Shown here: in pieces, positions 1 to 8,129 of the stretch
Position numbering within the stretch: position 1 is the first letter of the stretch
Layout: every line of letters begins with the position of its first letter
Assembly (NCBI GenBank): GCA_003149565.1
Contig: QCWH01000020.1
Coordinates: forward strand, 1 to 44,194
Source: Marivita sp. XM-24bin2
GTDB taxonomy: Bacteria; Pseudomonadota; Alphaproteobacteria; Rhodobacterales; Rhodobacteraceae
Direction: 5' to 3'
DNA length: 44,194 bases
Notes under the pieces: model-generated
What the model was told of the DNA's origin: nothing
Seen by the model: only the letters and a program-made list of their open reading frames with translations
Database searches by the model: none
Made by a program: the position numbers and the translations under genes

Positions 1-458
1 AGATAGGATGACGGGTTCTCCAGCAGCATCCGACGCCCGAGCATGGATTGCACCTCGTCAATGTGATCGGCCACGCGGGTCAGCGTGTTTGACGTATAGG
101 GCAGGGGCAGAAGGTCGTTCAGGAAGTGGCTGTCGTGGGTCGACCACGCCAGATGTTCGGAAAAGCTCGCCGGGTTGAGCCAGTCACACAGATGCTTCAA
201 CCGCGCGAGGTGATCGGGGTCCAACCGGCCTTCGCCGCCGATAGAGAGGCCGACACCATGTACGGAAATCGGGAAGCGCTCGGCCAGAACGCGAAGCTGT
301 GCGAGGGGGCGTCCGCCATCCCCCATGTAATTCTCGGCATGTACTTCGAGCCAGCCGACGGGGGCGGGATTGTCCAGAATGTCCGAAAAGTGCTGCGGCT
401 TGTAACCGACACCGGGGAGGTTGGGCAGGTGAGGGAAAGCGTGCGTGGCGTCAGGCAT
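1..458 (-). CDS. bufB: Bufferin-modifying MNIO enzyme BufB (DUF692), C-terminus cut by window edge
   Basis: The frame reads from ATG at 458 off the left edge, giving the first 152 residues of a protein that is usually about 280 long. Visible family blocks are LEVHAENYM (residues 37-45), [11 protein letters not shown] (65-75), SEHLAWS (100-106) and LLENPSSYL at the truncated end. These carry the Glu, His and Asn residues typical of the DUF692/UPF0276 multinuclear non-heme iron oxidases. Known members oxidise cysteines in small precursor peptides; in bufferins the modified Cys help bind copper. The gene lies 67 bp downstream of the precursor bufA1 on the same strand, so the two are very likely one operon. 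A bufC partner (DUF2063) would be expected beyond the left edge but cannot be seen. The family call is firm; the product's role follows from context. Confidence 0.9.
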   Translation of the reverse strand, partial: MPDATHAFPHLPNLPGVGYKPQHFSDILDNPAPVGWLEVHAENYMGDGGRPLAQLRVLAERFPISVHGVGLSIGGEGRLDPDHLARLKHLCDWLNPASFSEHLAWSTHDSHFLNDLLPLPYTSNTLTRVADHIDEVQSMLGRRMLLENPSSY

Positions 459-525
459 ATCGGGTCTCGCGGATGGTAAGCCGGGCAAATGCCCGGCATA
501 CGCTTTGAGGGATCGTTTTGTCGGA

Positions 526-831
526 TCAGCCCTGCGGCAGGTCACGCTCCAGCGCTTCGAGGGAGCCCATGCGTGCGGTGCCGTCTGCCATTGCGGGCAG
601 TTCGATCTCGCTGCAGGTGCCAGCGTCAACCAGCGTCCATGCGTTACCCTGATAGTCCACGGTCGAGCTGCCGGCGCAGGTTGTGCCCGGACCTGCTGCA
701 CAGTCGTTCTTGCCGGCGAGCGACACGCCGAAACACTTTTCCTTGGCTTGCGCCGTGGCCGTGGTGGTGTGCGCGGCAAGGCTTGCTGCAACTGCGCCTA
801 CGATTGCGACGGTCTTGAGAGTTTTCGACAT
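526..831 (-). CDS. bufA1: Bufferin precursor peptide BufA1 (DUF2282)
   Basis: This 101-residue protein has an N-terminal signal peptide (Lys-containing start, hydrophobic stretch about residues 8-20, likely cleavage after the Ala near residue 29). The mature part has four cysteines, Cys33, Cys44, Cys52 and Cys73, in the spacing typical of DUF2282 (KCFG, NDCAAG, TTCAG, GTC). In studied bufferins these Cys are modified by the MNIO enzyme, and the exported peptide sequesters copper. An AAGGA ribosome site sits just upstream of ATG at 831. Upstream, TGGGTC (866-871) and GACCCA (895-900) form an inverted repeat that could be regulatory, but this is weak. The bufB partner follows directly. Family assignment is strong; copper binding is inferred from the family. 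Confidence 0.9.
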   Translation of the reverse strand: MSKTLKTVAIVGAVAASLAAHTTTATAQAKEKCFGVSLAGKNDCAAGPGTTCAGSSTVDYQGNAWTLVDAGTCSEIELPAMADGTARMGSLEALERDLPQG

Positions 832-1008
832 GAGATGGTCCTTTTGGTTACCTAACGTGTTGAACTGGGTCGGCGTGGCGTGAGCAACGTCGATGACCCA
901 ACTTTGACGTGTGGCAGGCTAACGCGCTATTCACGGCGGTGTGTTTCACGCGGGCGTGACGTGGGGTGAGGTGAATTTAACAGAAATTTCTTTCGTTTTC
1001 AGTGAAAT

Positions 1009-1042
1009 AAAAAAGGCCCCGTAACAAAACGGGGCCTTTTTT
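1009..1042 (-). terminator. Rho-independent terminator of thrS
   Basis: A perfect 8-bp stem, GGCCCCGT (1015-1022) with ACGGGGCC (1029-1036), has a 6-nt loop and is flanked by AAAAAA and TTTTTT. It can therefore act on both strands. It lies 21 bp beyond the thrS stop and most likely ends thrS transcription, insulating the buf genes from it. Confidence 0.9.
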
Positions 1043-1063
1043 AAAATTTCCAGCGCTGGAATG

Positions 1064-3010
1064 TTACAGAAGATCGGGTGGCGTTGCTTCTTTTCCGAGG
1101 TTGCTCACGACCTCCGCCAGAGATGTTACAGAGGTCTGTTTCTCTCCAAGGCGGCGCACGGTAACGGTGCGTTCTTCGACCTCGCGATGGCCGATGGCAA
1201 GGATGACCGGCACCTTGCCGACCGAGTGTTCGCGAACCTTGTAGTTGATCTTCTCGTTGCGGGTGTCGGCTTCGGCGCGGACGCCCGCCTTTTGCAACTC
1301 GGCTACAACCTCGTGCACATAGTCATCCGCCTCGGACACAATGGAGGCGACAACCACCTGACGCGGAGCCAACCAGAACGGGAGCTTGCCGGAATGTTCC
1401 TCGATCAGAATGCCGATGAAGCGTTCGAACGATCCAAGGGTCGCCCGGTGCAGCATGACCGGACGGTGCTTGGCCCCGTCCTGACCGATATAGGTGGCAT
1501 CCAGCCGTTCCGGCAGCACGAAATCCACCTGGTGGGTGCCGCATTGCCAGTCCCGGCCAATTGCATCGGTCAGAACGAACTCCAGTTTCGGCCCGTAGAA
1601 CGCCCCTTCGCCGGGGTTCAGCTCGAACTCGCAACCTGCGGCAAGCGTGGCGTTCTTGAGGGCGGCTTCGGCTTTGTCCCAGACCTCGTCCGATCCGGCG
1701 CGGGTGTCCGGACGGTCGGAGAACTTGACCTTGAAGCTTTCGAAGCCGAGGTCGCGATAGATTTTGCTGAGAAAGTCGATAAAGCGTTTTGTTTCAACTT
1801 CGATCTGGTCCTCTCTACAGAAAATATGCCCGTCATCCTGGGTGAATCCGCGCACGCGCATGATGCCGTGCAGGGCCCCGGAGGGCTCATATCTATTGCA
1901 CGACCCGAATTCGGCCATACGCAACGGAAGATCACGGTAAGATTTTAACCCCTGGTTAAAAATCTGGACGTGACAGGGACAGTTCATCGGCTTCAGCGCG
2001 TTGACCGCCTTTTCGCGGGCGTGGTCTTCGTCAACTTCGACGATGAACATATGCTCCTGATATTTGTCCCAGTGGCCCGACGCCTCCCACAGCTTGCGGT
2101 CCACGACCTGCGGGGTGTTCACCTCGACATAGCCGCCGCGCTGTTGCTGGCGACGCATGTAGTCCTGCAGGGTGGTGTAAATGCGCCAGCCGTTCGGATG
2201 CCAGAAGATCTGACCCGGCGCTTCTTCCTGCATGTGGAACAGGTCCATTTCGCGGCCCAGCTTGCGGTGATCGCGCTTTTCGGCCTCTTCGAGGAAGGTC
2301 AGATACTTTTTCAGGTCATCTCGGTTCTTGAACGCCACGCCATAGATGCGCTGCAGCATCGGGCGGGTGTTGTCGCCAAGGAAATAGGCGGCCGAGACGT
2401 TCATCAGTTTGAACGCGTCTGCAGGCACCTGACCGGTGTGCTGGAGGTGCGGGCCGCGGCAGAGGTCCATCCATTCGCCATGCCAATACATGCGAATGTC
2501 CTCGCCCTCGGGGATCTTGTCGAGGATCTCGACCTTATAGGGCTCACCATTGTCGGTGTAGTACTGGCGCACCTGATCGCGGGTCCACAGCTCGGTGCGG
2601 ACCGCATCGCGGGCGTTGATGATCTCTTTCATCCGCTTTTCGATCGCGCCGAGGTCTTCCGGGGTGAAGGGCTCGGCGCGATCGAAATCGTAGAACCAGC
2701 CGTTGTCGCGGACCGGACCGATGGTGACTTTGACGTCGGGCCAGATCTCTTGCACGGCGCGCGCCATGATATGTGCAAGGTCATGGCGGATCAGTTCGAG
2801 CGCCGGTTCATCGTCCTGCATGGTGTTGATGGCGATGGAGCTGTCGGTGGTGATCGGCCATTGCAGATCCCAATGCGCCCCGTTCACGGTGGCGGAGATG
2901 GCTTTTTTCGACAGCGATTTGGAAATGCTCTCGGCCACTTCGGCAGGGGTCACACCTGCATCGAAATCGCGCGCATTGCCATCGGGAAAGGTCAGGGAAA
3001 TCTGGCTCAT
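1064..3010 (-). CDS. thrS: Threonyl-tRNA synthetase
   Basis: This cytoplasmic class II synthetase charges tRNA-Thr with threonine using ATP. The 648-residue length is normal for a full bacterial enzyme. An N-terminal TGS domain (about 1-60) is followed by the editing domain with H76xxxH80 and C184xxxH188. The catalytic core includes the zinc-site MNCPCH segment near residue 345, motif 2 ([15 protein letters not shown] followed by RVRGFTQDD) and motif 3 ([13 protein letters not shown]). An anticodon-binding domain closes the protein. The ATG at 3010 has a strong GAGGAG ribosome site about 10 bp upstream. It is a single-gene unit ending at the terminator at 1009-1042. No leader or T-box-like structure was recognised upstream. 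Confidence 0.98.
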   Translation of the reverse strand: MSQISLTFPDGNARDFDAGVTPAEVAESISKSLSKKAISATVNGAHWDLQWPITTDSSIAINTMQDDEPALELIRHDLAHIMARAVQEIWPDVKVTIGPVRDNGWFYDFDRAEPFTPEDLGAIEKRMKEIINARDAVRTELWTRDQVRQYYTDNGEPYKVEILDKIPEGEDIRMYWHGEWMDLCRGPHLQHTGQVPADAFKLMNVSAAYFLGDNTRPMLQRIYGVAFKNRDDLKKYLTFLEEAEKRDHRKLGREMDLFHMQEEAPGQIFWHPNGWRIYTTLQDYMRRQQQRGGYVEVNTPQVVDRKLWEASGHWDKYQEHMFIVEVDEDHAREKAVNALKPMNCPCHVQIFNQGLKSYRDLPLRMAEFGSCNRYEPSGALHGIMRVRGFTQDDGHIFCREDQIEVETKRFIDFLSKIYRDLGFESFKVKFSDRPDTRAGSDEVWDKAEAALKNATLAAGCEFELNPGEGAFYGPKLEFVLTDAIGRDWQCGTHQVDFVLPERLDATYIGQDGAKHRPVMLHRATLGSFERFIGILIEEHSGKLPFWLAPRQVVVASIVSEADDYVHEVVAELQKAGVRAEADTRNEKINYKVREHSVGKVPVILAIGHREVEERTVTVRRLGEKQTSVTSLAEVVSNLGKEATPPDLL

Positions 3011-3318
3011 TGGCCCAGCTCCTCGTCAGTTTGGCGCCCACGGAACGCCCGGTTGCGGGTTATGTATCGTGCGCGGCTTTTGGCAGGGGGGGCGCGGCGC
3101 GTCAAGACGGGGCGTGTCGGAAACGACCACGTGAGTCGGGTGTTTTGGCGAGAGGTGCGAAAGATTCTTGCGCGGTATACCAATGTATTATTAGAAAGTG
3201 TTTATAAACAATGTGTTAATCTTTTCTTTCCCTATGGACGAAAGCGACGCAATTGCTATGTATAGCGACATTCCACTATCGGAAACTTTTGGCGTCACGC
3301 GACACGGGAGAGCAGATA
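3011..3318. other. Divergent intergenic region between thrS and a small gene
   Basis: These 308 bp separate divergently transcribed genes and must hold promoters for both. The stretch around 3170-3300 is clearly richer in A and T than the flanking genes. No convincing -35/-10 pair with correct spacing, operator or RNA gene could be read by eye. Confidence 0.5.
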
Positions 3319-3564
3319 ATGCCCGGCTACAACAAGACTTTCGAACTGTCCGTCGAAGACATGGAACTGATCGAGGACGCGCTGCGAACCACGAAGCGCT
3401 CTCTGAATTCCGAAGTTCTGAGCCAGGATGCGGACCCGCTGCACCCTTGCGAGAACACCCGCGCTGTTGATGCTTCAATGAAGCGGATCAACGATCTGCT
3501 GGGACGTTTGCATAACCAGAAGAACTTTTACCGCCCCAAGAGCGGTGCTTATATCGGCGGCTGA
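3319..3564 (+). CDS. Small conserved-looking protein of unknown function
   Basis: This 81-residue soluble protein begins MPGYNKTFELSVEDMELIED. An ATG at 3319 is chosen because GGGAG lies 8 bp upstream; an in-frame start at 3253 has no ribosome site and its extension is not protein-like. The product is mostly charged and helical, with one Cys (in HPCENTR), no signal peptide and no membrane segment. A helix-rich N-terminal half (ELIEDALRTTKRSL) is followed by a basic tail. Small proteins of this look occur in Rhodobacteraceae, but no function is recognised. It stands alone, divergent from thrS, with a hairpin immediately downstream. Confidence 0.75.
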   Translation: MPGYNKTFELSVEDMELIEDALRTTKRSLNSEVLSQDADPLHPCENTRAVDASMKRINDLLGRLHNQKNFYRPKSGAYIGG

Positions 3565-3570
3565 GGGGAA

Positions 3571-3590
3571 GGTGCGTGCGAGCACGCACC
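3571..3590 (+). terminator. Perfect palindromic hairpin, terminator or REP-like element
   Basis: GGTGCGTGC (3571-3579) pairs perfectly with GCACGCACC (3582-3590) 7 bp after a stop codon. The following bases end in CTTTTC, a weak U-tract. It may terminate the small gene at 3319, or be a copy of a dispersed GTGCGTGC palindrome. No second copy was seen in this window. Confidence 0.6.
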
Positions 3591-3600
3591 CTACGCCTTT

Positions 3601-3944
3601 TCAGAACCGGGCGGTAAAAACCGCGTAAGCCATGATCAGGCAAGATGCCCTGCCGATCAGGAATTGCATGGGCCGGAACGGCATCCGGGCAATGCCCGAG
3701 ATCATGTCAGCCGTGTGGAGTACGCGAACCCAGAAGAATAAGATGGCGGTTCAGATGCGCCCCGTTGCACCCAGTGCGCGCGGTGAACCAAAGCCGGGAA
3801 CTGGTCGAGCGGGGGGCGGAAGACCGGGTCCGTCCCGGCAACCGCGTGTTTGTTCACGCCAACTATGTTGGAAATCCAGAGGCTCGCGGCGAGGGTCATC
3901 AGGCAGGTGAGGACGCCCAGTTCAGTGGGGAAGGTTTCCATCAT
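3601..3944 (-). pseudogene. Decayed MAPEG-family membrane protein gene
   Basis: From ATG at 3944 the first about 56 codons read as a MAPEG-type membrane protein: a hydrophobic segment (LGVLTCLMTLAASLWISNIV) followed by FPALVHRAH, where the conserved RAH pattern of the family sits. After that the frame turns into unrelated sequence. The expected C-terminal part (AILFFWVRVLHTADM through a last hydrophobic stretch ending FTARF) continues in a different frame down to a stop at 3601. The whole is about 114 codons against about 130 in intact relatives, so an internal deletion that shifts the frame is the simplest explanation. It overlaps the upstream ArsR-SRPBCC gene by ATGA, so the two were once an operon. 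Confidence 0.75.
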
Positions 3945-4684
3945 GCGGCCCCCTTCATCGCTTTGCCCGTCTCAAGATAGGACTTGAGCGATGCCGCCAG
4001 GCGCGCCCAGCCTTCGGCAAAGCCTTCCTGACCCGGGGCTATGTCGTAATGTTCGATTGTCAGCTTGCAGGTCTCGCCTTGCTCTTCGATCAGGTAGACC
4101 ATGTGGGACGCAGGTGCCTTTGGTCCCATGAACAGAGGCTCGAACGTCATGGCAATGCGGGTCTTGGGGTCCATTTCGGTGGTGATCTGCCGCAGCATCG
4201 GATCGCCATCGGGTTTGACGAACTCGGTCACGGTGTCGGGGTGCGCGTCGCCGCGCACCTCGTTGCACATGAAGTGATAGGCGGCCATCTGGTCGGCCTT
4301 GGTCAGCGCATCCCAGAGCGCATCCTGCGAGCAGCGGATGAATGTCTGCATCATGAAATCGGGTTTTCCCATTTTGGTCTCTCTCTCCAATCGGGTTTTC
4401 AAATCGCTCATCATCTGCGCCTGGGGCCTCAGGAAGGGCGCGACCCATCGGTCGAGCATCTCCTGCAACGGAAGCGCGTTCAGGTAGTGGTATTTGAAAC
4501 GCCCCTGTTTGCGCGGGATGACGAGATGGGCGTCTTCGAGAACCTTGAGGTGCTTCATCACGCCGAACCGGCTCATATCGAGCTGCTCTTCCAGTTCGCT
4601 GAGTGACTGCCCGTCCTTGCGCCGCAGACTGTCAAGCAGCGCGCGGCGGGCGGGGTCATTGAGGGCTTTGAAGATCATATCCAT
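3941..4684 (-). CDS. ArsR-family repressor fused to a SRPBCC (AHSA1-like) ligand domain
   Basis: Residues about 1-90 form an ArsR winged helix (MIFKALNDPARRALLDSL at the start, recognition region SRFGVMKHLKVLEDAHLV). After a short helical linker, an AHSA1/SRPBCC fold follows (MQTFIRCSQDALWDALT through EGWARLAASLKSYLE), a hydrophobic-ligand cavity domain. Such fusions are known as one-component regulators. An ATG start at 4684 gives 247 residues and matches where family members begin. A GTG at 4714 would add ten residues but lies inside a probable operator, and neither start has a clear ribosome site. It is probably self-regulated through the repeats at 4707-4734. Its only operon partner, the MAPEG gene, is broken. 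Confidence 0.88.
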   Translation of the reverse strand: MDMIFKALNDPARRALLDSLRRKDGQSLSELEEQLDMSRFGVMKHLKVLEDAHLVIPRKQGRFKYHYLNALPLQEMLDRWVAPFLRPQAQMMSDLKTRLERETKMGKPDFMMQTFIRCSQDALWDALTKADQMAAYHFMCNEVRGDAHPDTVTEFVKPDGDPMLRQITTEMDPKTRIAMTFEPLFMGPKAPASHMVYLIEEQGETCKLTIEHYDIAPGQEGFAEGWARLAASLKSYLETGKAMKGAA

Positions 4685-4706
4685 GTTTGCGACTATAGGT
4701 GATTCT

Positions 4707-4734
4707 TTAGTCACGTGACAACTTAGTAACGTAA
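4707..4734. promoter_or_regulatory. Probable ArsR-type operator: palindrome inside a 16-bp spaced direct repeat
   Basis: GTCACGTGAC at 4710-4719 is a perfect 10-bp palindrome. It lies within TTAGTCACGTGA (4707-4718), which recurs as TTAGTAACGTAA (4723-4734) with 10 of 12 positions equal and the two copies 16 bp apart. The site is directly upstream of the ArsR-SRPBCC start, as expected for autoregulation. Binding is inferred. Confidence 0.6.
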
Positions 4735-4850
4735 TTTCGATGTTTTTTTCGGTAACTGTTTGAAAGTGATGTCTGAATTTTACAATCTCAGGGAACTTTT
4801 CTGCACCGCGCGCGTTTGCCAGCGATGTTTAACTACCGAAAGACCTGCCC

Positions 4851-6098
4851 ATGACAGACCCCGTCACCGATGCCTACGAAGAGATCACGGGGGCCGATGA
4901 GACGGTCGAGACGCGGGAAGCGCGCAACGGATTGCGCCACATGGTCAGCCTGTCGATGACCAAAGTGGCGGATGGTTTGATTGACCCTAAACTGGTTCTG
5001 AGCTGGCTCGCCGGAGCTTTGGGTGCTCCTGCGGCGTTGACCGGGCTTCTGGTGCCGATCCGAGAAGCCGGGGCACTTTTGCCGCAGATCGTGTTTGCGG
5101 GTTGGGTACAATCCTTGCGGCACCGCAAATGGGCCTGGGTGCTTGGATCGGCCGGACAGGGGATCGCGGCGTTGATCATCGTGTTCATTGCGCTGACGAT
5201 GGAGGGCCTGGCTGCTGGTGTCGCGCTTTGTGCTGCTTTGGCGGTGCTGGCACTGGCGCGGGCAGCCTGTTCGGTGAGCTACAAAGACATTTTGGGAAAA
5301 ACGGTCCAGAAAACCCGCCGGGGCGCGGTGACGGGTGTGGCGGGCTCGGTGGCCTCGGTCGCGGTGATCGTTTTTGCCGGCCTGCTGCTGTCGGGCCTGT
5401 TGCGCGACGTGATGCCTGTGGTTGTGGCGATCACGTTGGCTGCGTCGCTTTGGGGCGCCGCGGCGTTTTTGTTCTCCTTCTTGGAAGAAGAGGCGTCTGG
5501 CGACACCGACGGACTATCGGTCGATTTCACGCCGCTCAAGGAAGATCGCCAGTTTCGGCTTTTCATTGCCGTGCGTGGCTTGCTGACGGTCACCGCTCTG
5601 GCGCCGCCGTACTTCGTTCTGCTTGGGGATGGGCAATCGGCTTTGCAGAGCTTGGGTGCGTTGCTTTTGGCCTCGTCGGCGGCGGCCTTTGCCGGGTCAT
5701 ATCTGTGGGGCCGTCTTTCGGACAAGTCCTCGCGCAAAGTGTTGTTCTTGTCAGGCATGCTGGCCGCCGGATTTGCGACGCTCGCGGTGCTTGCAGAGCT
5801 GAGCGGCTGGGCTGGAACGGCTTGGGTTGTGCCGGTGATTCTTTTCTTTTTCATGCTGTCCTATCAGGGCGTGAGGTCAGCCCGGTCCGTCTATCTGGTG
5901 GATATGTCCCCTGAGGATGCGCGGTCGTCCTACGCGGCCTTGGCGAATACGGCGATTGGTGTGCTGCTCTTGATCACAGGCGCGTTTGGCGGGCTTCTGG
6001 CACTTGCGGGGCCTGTTGCGTCGCTCATCGGGTTTGCCGCCTTGTCCTTGGCGGGTGGACTGCTGGCGCTGCGGCTCGATGAGGTGGAAAAGGGCTGA
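4851..6098 (+). CDS. Major facilitator superfamily transporter
   Basis: This 415-residue protein is an inner-membrane transporter. A hydrophilic N-terminal tail of about 50 residues precedes many hydrophobic helices compatible with 12 membrane spans, split by a polar central loop around EEEASGDTDG. Loops such as SLRHRKW and GRLSDKSSRKV have the Gly-Arg/Asp-Lys character of MFS loop 2-3 motifs. The ATG at 4851 is a reasonable start, although the ribosome site is weak. It is followed after about 70 bp by an alpha/beta hydrolase on the same strand. No substrate can be assigned. The long acidic N-terminus is unusual for small drug exporters. Confidence 0.85.
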   Translation: MTDPVTDAYEEITGADETVETREARNGLRHMVSLSMTKVADGLIDPKLVLSWLAGALGAPAALTGLLVPIREAGALLPQIVFAGWVQSLRHRKWAWVLGSAGQGIAALIIVFIALTMEGLAAGVALCAALAVLALARAACSVSYKDILGKTVQKTRRGAVTGVAGSVASVAVIVFAGLLLSGLLRDVMPVVVAITLAASLWGAAAFLFSFLEEEASGDTDGLSVDFTPLKEDRQFRLFIAVRGLLTVTALAPPYFVLLGDGQSALQSLGALLLASSAAAFAGSYLWGRLSDKSSRKVLFLSGMLAAGFATLAVLAELSGWAGTAWVVPVILFFFMLSYQGVRSARSVYLVDMSPEDARSSYAALANTAIGVLLLITGAFGGLLALAGPVASLIGFAALSLAGGLLALRLDEVEKG

Positions 6099-6168
6099 TC
6101 TTGCCGGTCGCCTCTTGGGTTCTGCCGCGCTTTGCGTAAAGTCGCGGCAGAGCGAACCGGAGGCAGGC

Positions 6169-6909
6169 ATGACAGAAATCAACCATATCGACGGACCGAA
6201 CGGGCATCGACTGGCCTATGCCAAGACCGAGGGCGAGGGGCCGGTGATTGTCTTTCTGTCGGGCTACAAGTCCGACATGGAGGGCACCAAGGCGGTGCAT
6301 CTGGAATCCTGGGCCAAGCTAACCGGCCGCGCTTTCCTGCGGTTTGACTATTCCGGGCATGGCGTTTCGGGCGGGGTATTCGAGGAGGGCTGCATCGGCG
6401 ACTGGGCGCGCGATGCGCAGGCGGTGATCGAGGCCACCTGTGAGGGGCCGCTTGTGCTGGTCGGCTCGTCGATGGGTGGCTGGATCGCGTCGCTGATGAC
6501 GCAGCGGTTGCAGCATGTGGTGGGCTTTGTCGGCATCGCCGCTGCGCCAGATTTCACCGAGGACGGGTTCTGGGCCGGGTTCACCGAAGAGCAGCGGCAG
6601 CAGATCATGCAGGACGGGCAAGTTTCACTGCCATCCGATTATGGCGACCCCTACATCGTCACCCGCCGCCTGATCGAAGACGGGCGCGAGAACCTTGTCC
6701 TGCGGTCTCCGCTGCATATGCCGTTTCCGGTGCGGCTGGTGCAAGGGACCGAGGACACAGCGGTGAGCCGCGAAACGGCGCTGCGGTTGCTTGATCATAT
6801 CGACAGTCCGGATTTGCGACTGACGCTGGTCAAAGGCACCGACCACCGGTTCTCCGAACCCCAGAACCTGCGTCATATCGAGGACGCAATACGCGAAGTT
6901 TTGGCGTGA
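6169..6909 (+). CDS. Alpha/beta hydrolase of the ABHD10 / BEM46-like type
   Basis: This 246-residue cytoplasmic serine hydrolase has its start at 6169, preceded by GGAGG at 6159-6163. The pattern FLSGYKSDMEGTKA followed by FLRFDYSGHGVSGG is typical of the ABHD10-like branch (acyl-protein thioesterase or acyl-glucuronide hydrolase relatives). The catalytic triad is visible: Ser in GSSMGG, Asp in GTEDTAV and His in TDHRF. The cap domain is short, consistent with small thioester or ester substrates. It probably shares a transcript with the MFS gene upstream. The substrate is unknown; the family call is firm. Confidence 0.9.
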   Translation: MTEINHIDGPNGHRLAYAKTEGEGPVIVFLSGYKSDMEGTKAVHLESWAKLTGRAFLRFDYSGHGVSGGVFEEGCIGDWARDAQAVIEATCEGPLVLVGSSMGGWIASLMTQRLQHVVGFVGIAAAPDFTEDGFWAGFTEEQRQQIMQDGQVSLPSDYGDPYIVTRRLIEDGRENLVLRSPLHMPFPVRLVQGTEDTAVSRETALRLLDHIDSPDLRLTLVKGTDHRFSEPQNLRHIEDAIREVLA

Positions 6910-6952
6910 GATGTCGCGTGTAATGTAGCCGTTTTGACAGGAAAGGATTGAT

Positions 6953-7381
6953 ATGGACCAGAGGATCTCGCTGATCACCCTGGGTGTTCGCGATATGGAC
7001 AACATAGCGGCGTTTTATGAGGCGCTGGGCTGGCAGCGTGTCGACACGCAGGATGGCGTTATTGCCTTTGACCTGCTGGGTCAGACGTTGGGGCTTTATC
7101 CGCTCGACAAGCTGGCCGAGGATATCGGAATTGACGTGTCGCAGTTGGGGCGCGGAACCATGACGCTGGGCTACAATTCTCGGGACAGGGATGGCGTGGA
7201 TGCGATCCTTGCGCGTGTGCCCGAGGCCGGCGGCACCGTTCTGAAACCGCCTCTAGAGGTATTCTGGGGCGGCTATCACGGGTATTTCAGTGATCCGGAA
7301 GGCCATATCTGGGAAGTTGCGCATAACCCGTTTTCGCCCCTGCGCGAGAGCGATGGCGCGTTCCGCTGGGCCGGGTATTGA
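6953..7381 (+). CDS. VOC-superfamily protein (glyoxalase/bleomycin-resistance fold)
   Basis: This 142-residue protein has two beta-alpha-beta-beta-beta modules. It opens ISLITLGVRDMDNIAAFYEALGW, the standard VOC beginning, and ends with GYHGYFSDPEGHIWEVAHNP, where the final Glu is the usual metal ligand. The first module, however, has Ser rather than His at the normal first ligand position, so metal binding may be incomplete. GGAAAGGA lies 8 bp upstream of ATG. The stop overlaps the next gene's proposed TTG start (TTGA), suggesting translational coupling. The substrate is not assignable; members range from lyases to antibiotic-binding proteins. Confidence 0.88.
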   Translation: MDQRISLITLGVRDMDNIAAFYEALGWQRVDTQDGVIAFDLLGQTLGLYPLDKLAEDIGIDVSQLGRGTMTLGYNSRDRDGVDAILARVPEAGGTVLKPPLEVFWGGYHGYFSDPEGHIWEVAHNPFSPLRESDGAFRWAGY

Positions 7382-8004
7382 AACGTCCCAAAAGCATGTG
7401 GAGCCTTGAGACGCTGGGCCGGGTTCGGTTGTCAAAGCATTTCTACATGCGGGATTTTCTTTACTCGGAGATCGGGAATTTTCATCAGATCCAGAACATT
7501 CCCGATACCCCTGACCTCGCCATCGAAAGAGGGCGCGCGCTTTGCGAGAGACTGCTTGATCCTTTGCAGGAGACATTCGGTCGGATCGCGGTGCGGTCGG
7601 GTTTCCGGTCGGCGGCGCTCAATCGGTTCGGCAACGAGAACGGGCTGAATTGCGCGCGTAATGACTCTCCGCTGGAATGTCACATCTGGGACCTGCCGGA
7701 TGTCGAGGTTGCGGGGGCAAGCATCGTGATCCCGTGGTTTGCGGATCAATACGATCAGGGGCGGGACTGGCGAGATCTGGCGTGGTGGATGTATGACCAT
7801 CTGCCCTTTGCCGAGGCGTGGTTCTTTCCCAAGCTCTGTGCGTTCAACCTGTCTTGGCGGCCCAAATCCGCGCGGCGGATCGACAGCTATATCGCGCCGA
7901 GAGGGACGCTTGTGCGTGCGGGGCAGTCCCCGCTTGAGTCATCTGAACAGCGCGCTGCGCGATACTCGGATTTTCCTCCGTTTCGCGGTTTGATCTATCC
8001 ATGA
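7378..8004 (+). CDS. Peptidase M15-like protein
   Basis: The protein of about 208 residues starts at TTG 7378, overlapping the VOC stop. An ATG at 7396 (MWSLETLGR) is an equally possible start, and neither has a good ribosome site. The beginning of the domain (LSKHFYMRDFLYSE, then LCERLLDPLQETFGRIAVRSGFRS) resembles M15 D-Ala-D-Ala peptidase-like domains. A later HIWD motif stands where the SxHxxGxAxD metal motif would be, so the zinc site looks modified. No signal peptide is seen, which argues against a periplasmic cell-wall enzyme. Similar proteins are common in Roseobacters without known function. Confidence 0.65.
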   Translation: MKRPKSMWSLETLGRVRLSKHFYMRDFLYSEIGNFHQIQNIPDTPDLAIERGRALCERLLDPLQETFGRIAVRSGFRSAALNRFGNENGLNCARNDSPLECHIWDLPDVEVAGASIVIPWFADQYDQGRDWRDLAWWMYDHLPFAEAWFFPKLCAFNLSWRPKSARRIDSYIAPRGTLVRAGQSPLESSEQRAARYSDFPPFRGLIYP

Positions 8005-8129
8005 GCCTTTAGGACGCAGATTTCTGGCCCGCTGTTAACCAAATTGAAGTCGAATCCATGGACGCCTGACAAAGTATTGCCGCACGCTACTGACGAAACG
8101 TCATGTCGCCGATTGTCCGAGAGGTTCTC

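Noticed and set aside
1061-1948. Long plus-strand reading frame of 295 codons
   Set aside because: It lies antisense inside thrS, whose motifs are unmistakable; it is a high-GC shadow.
1970-3265. Plus-strand frame of 431 codons
   Set aside because: It is antisense to the N-terminal two thirds of thrS and has no recognisable protein features.
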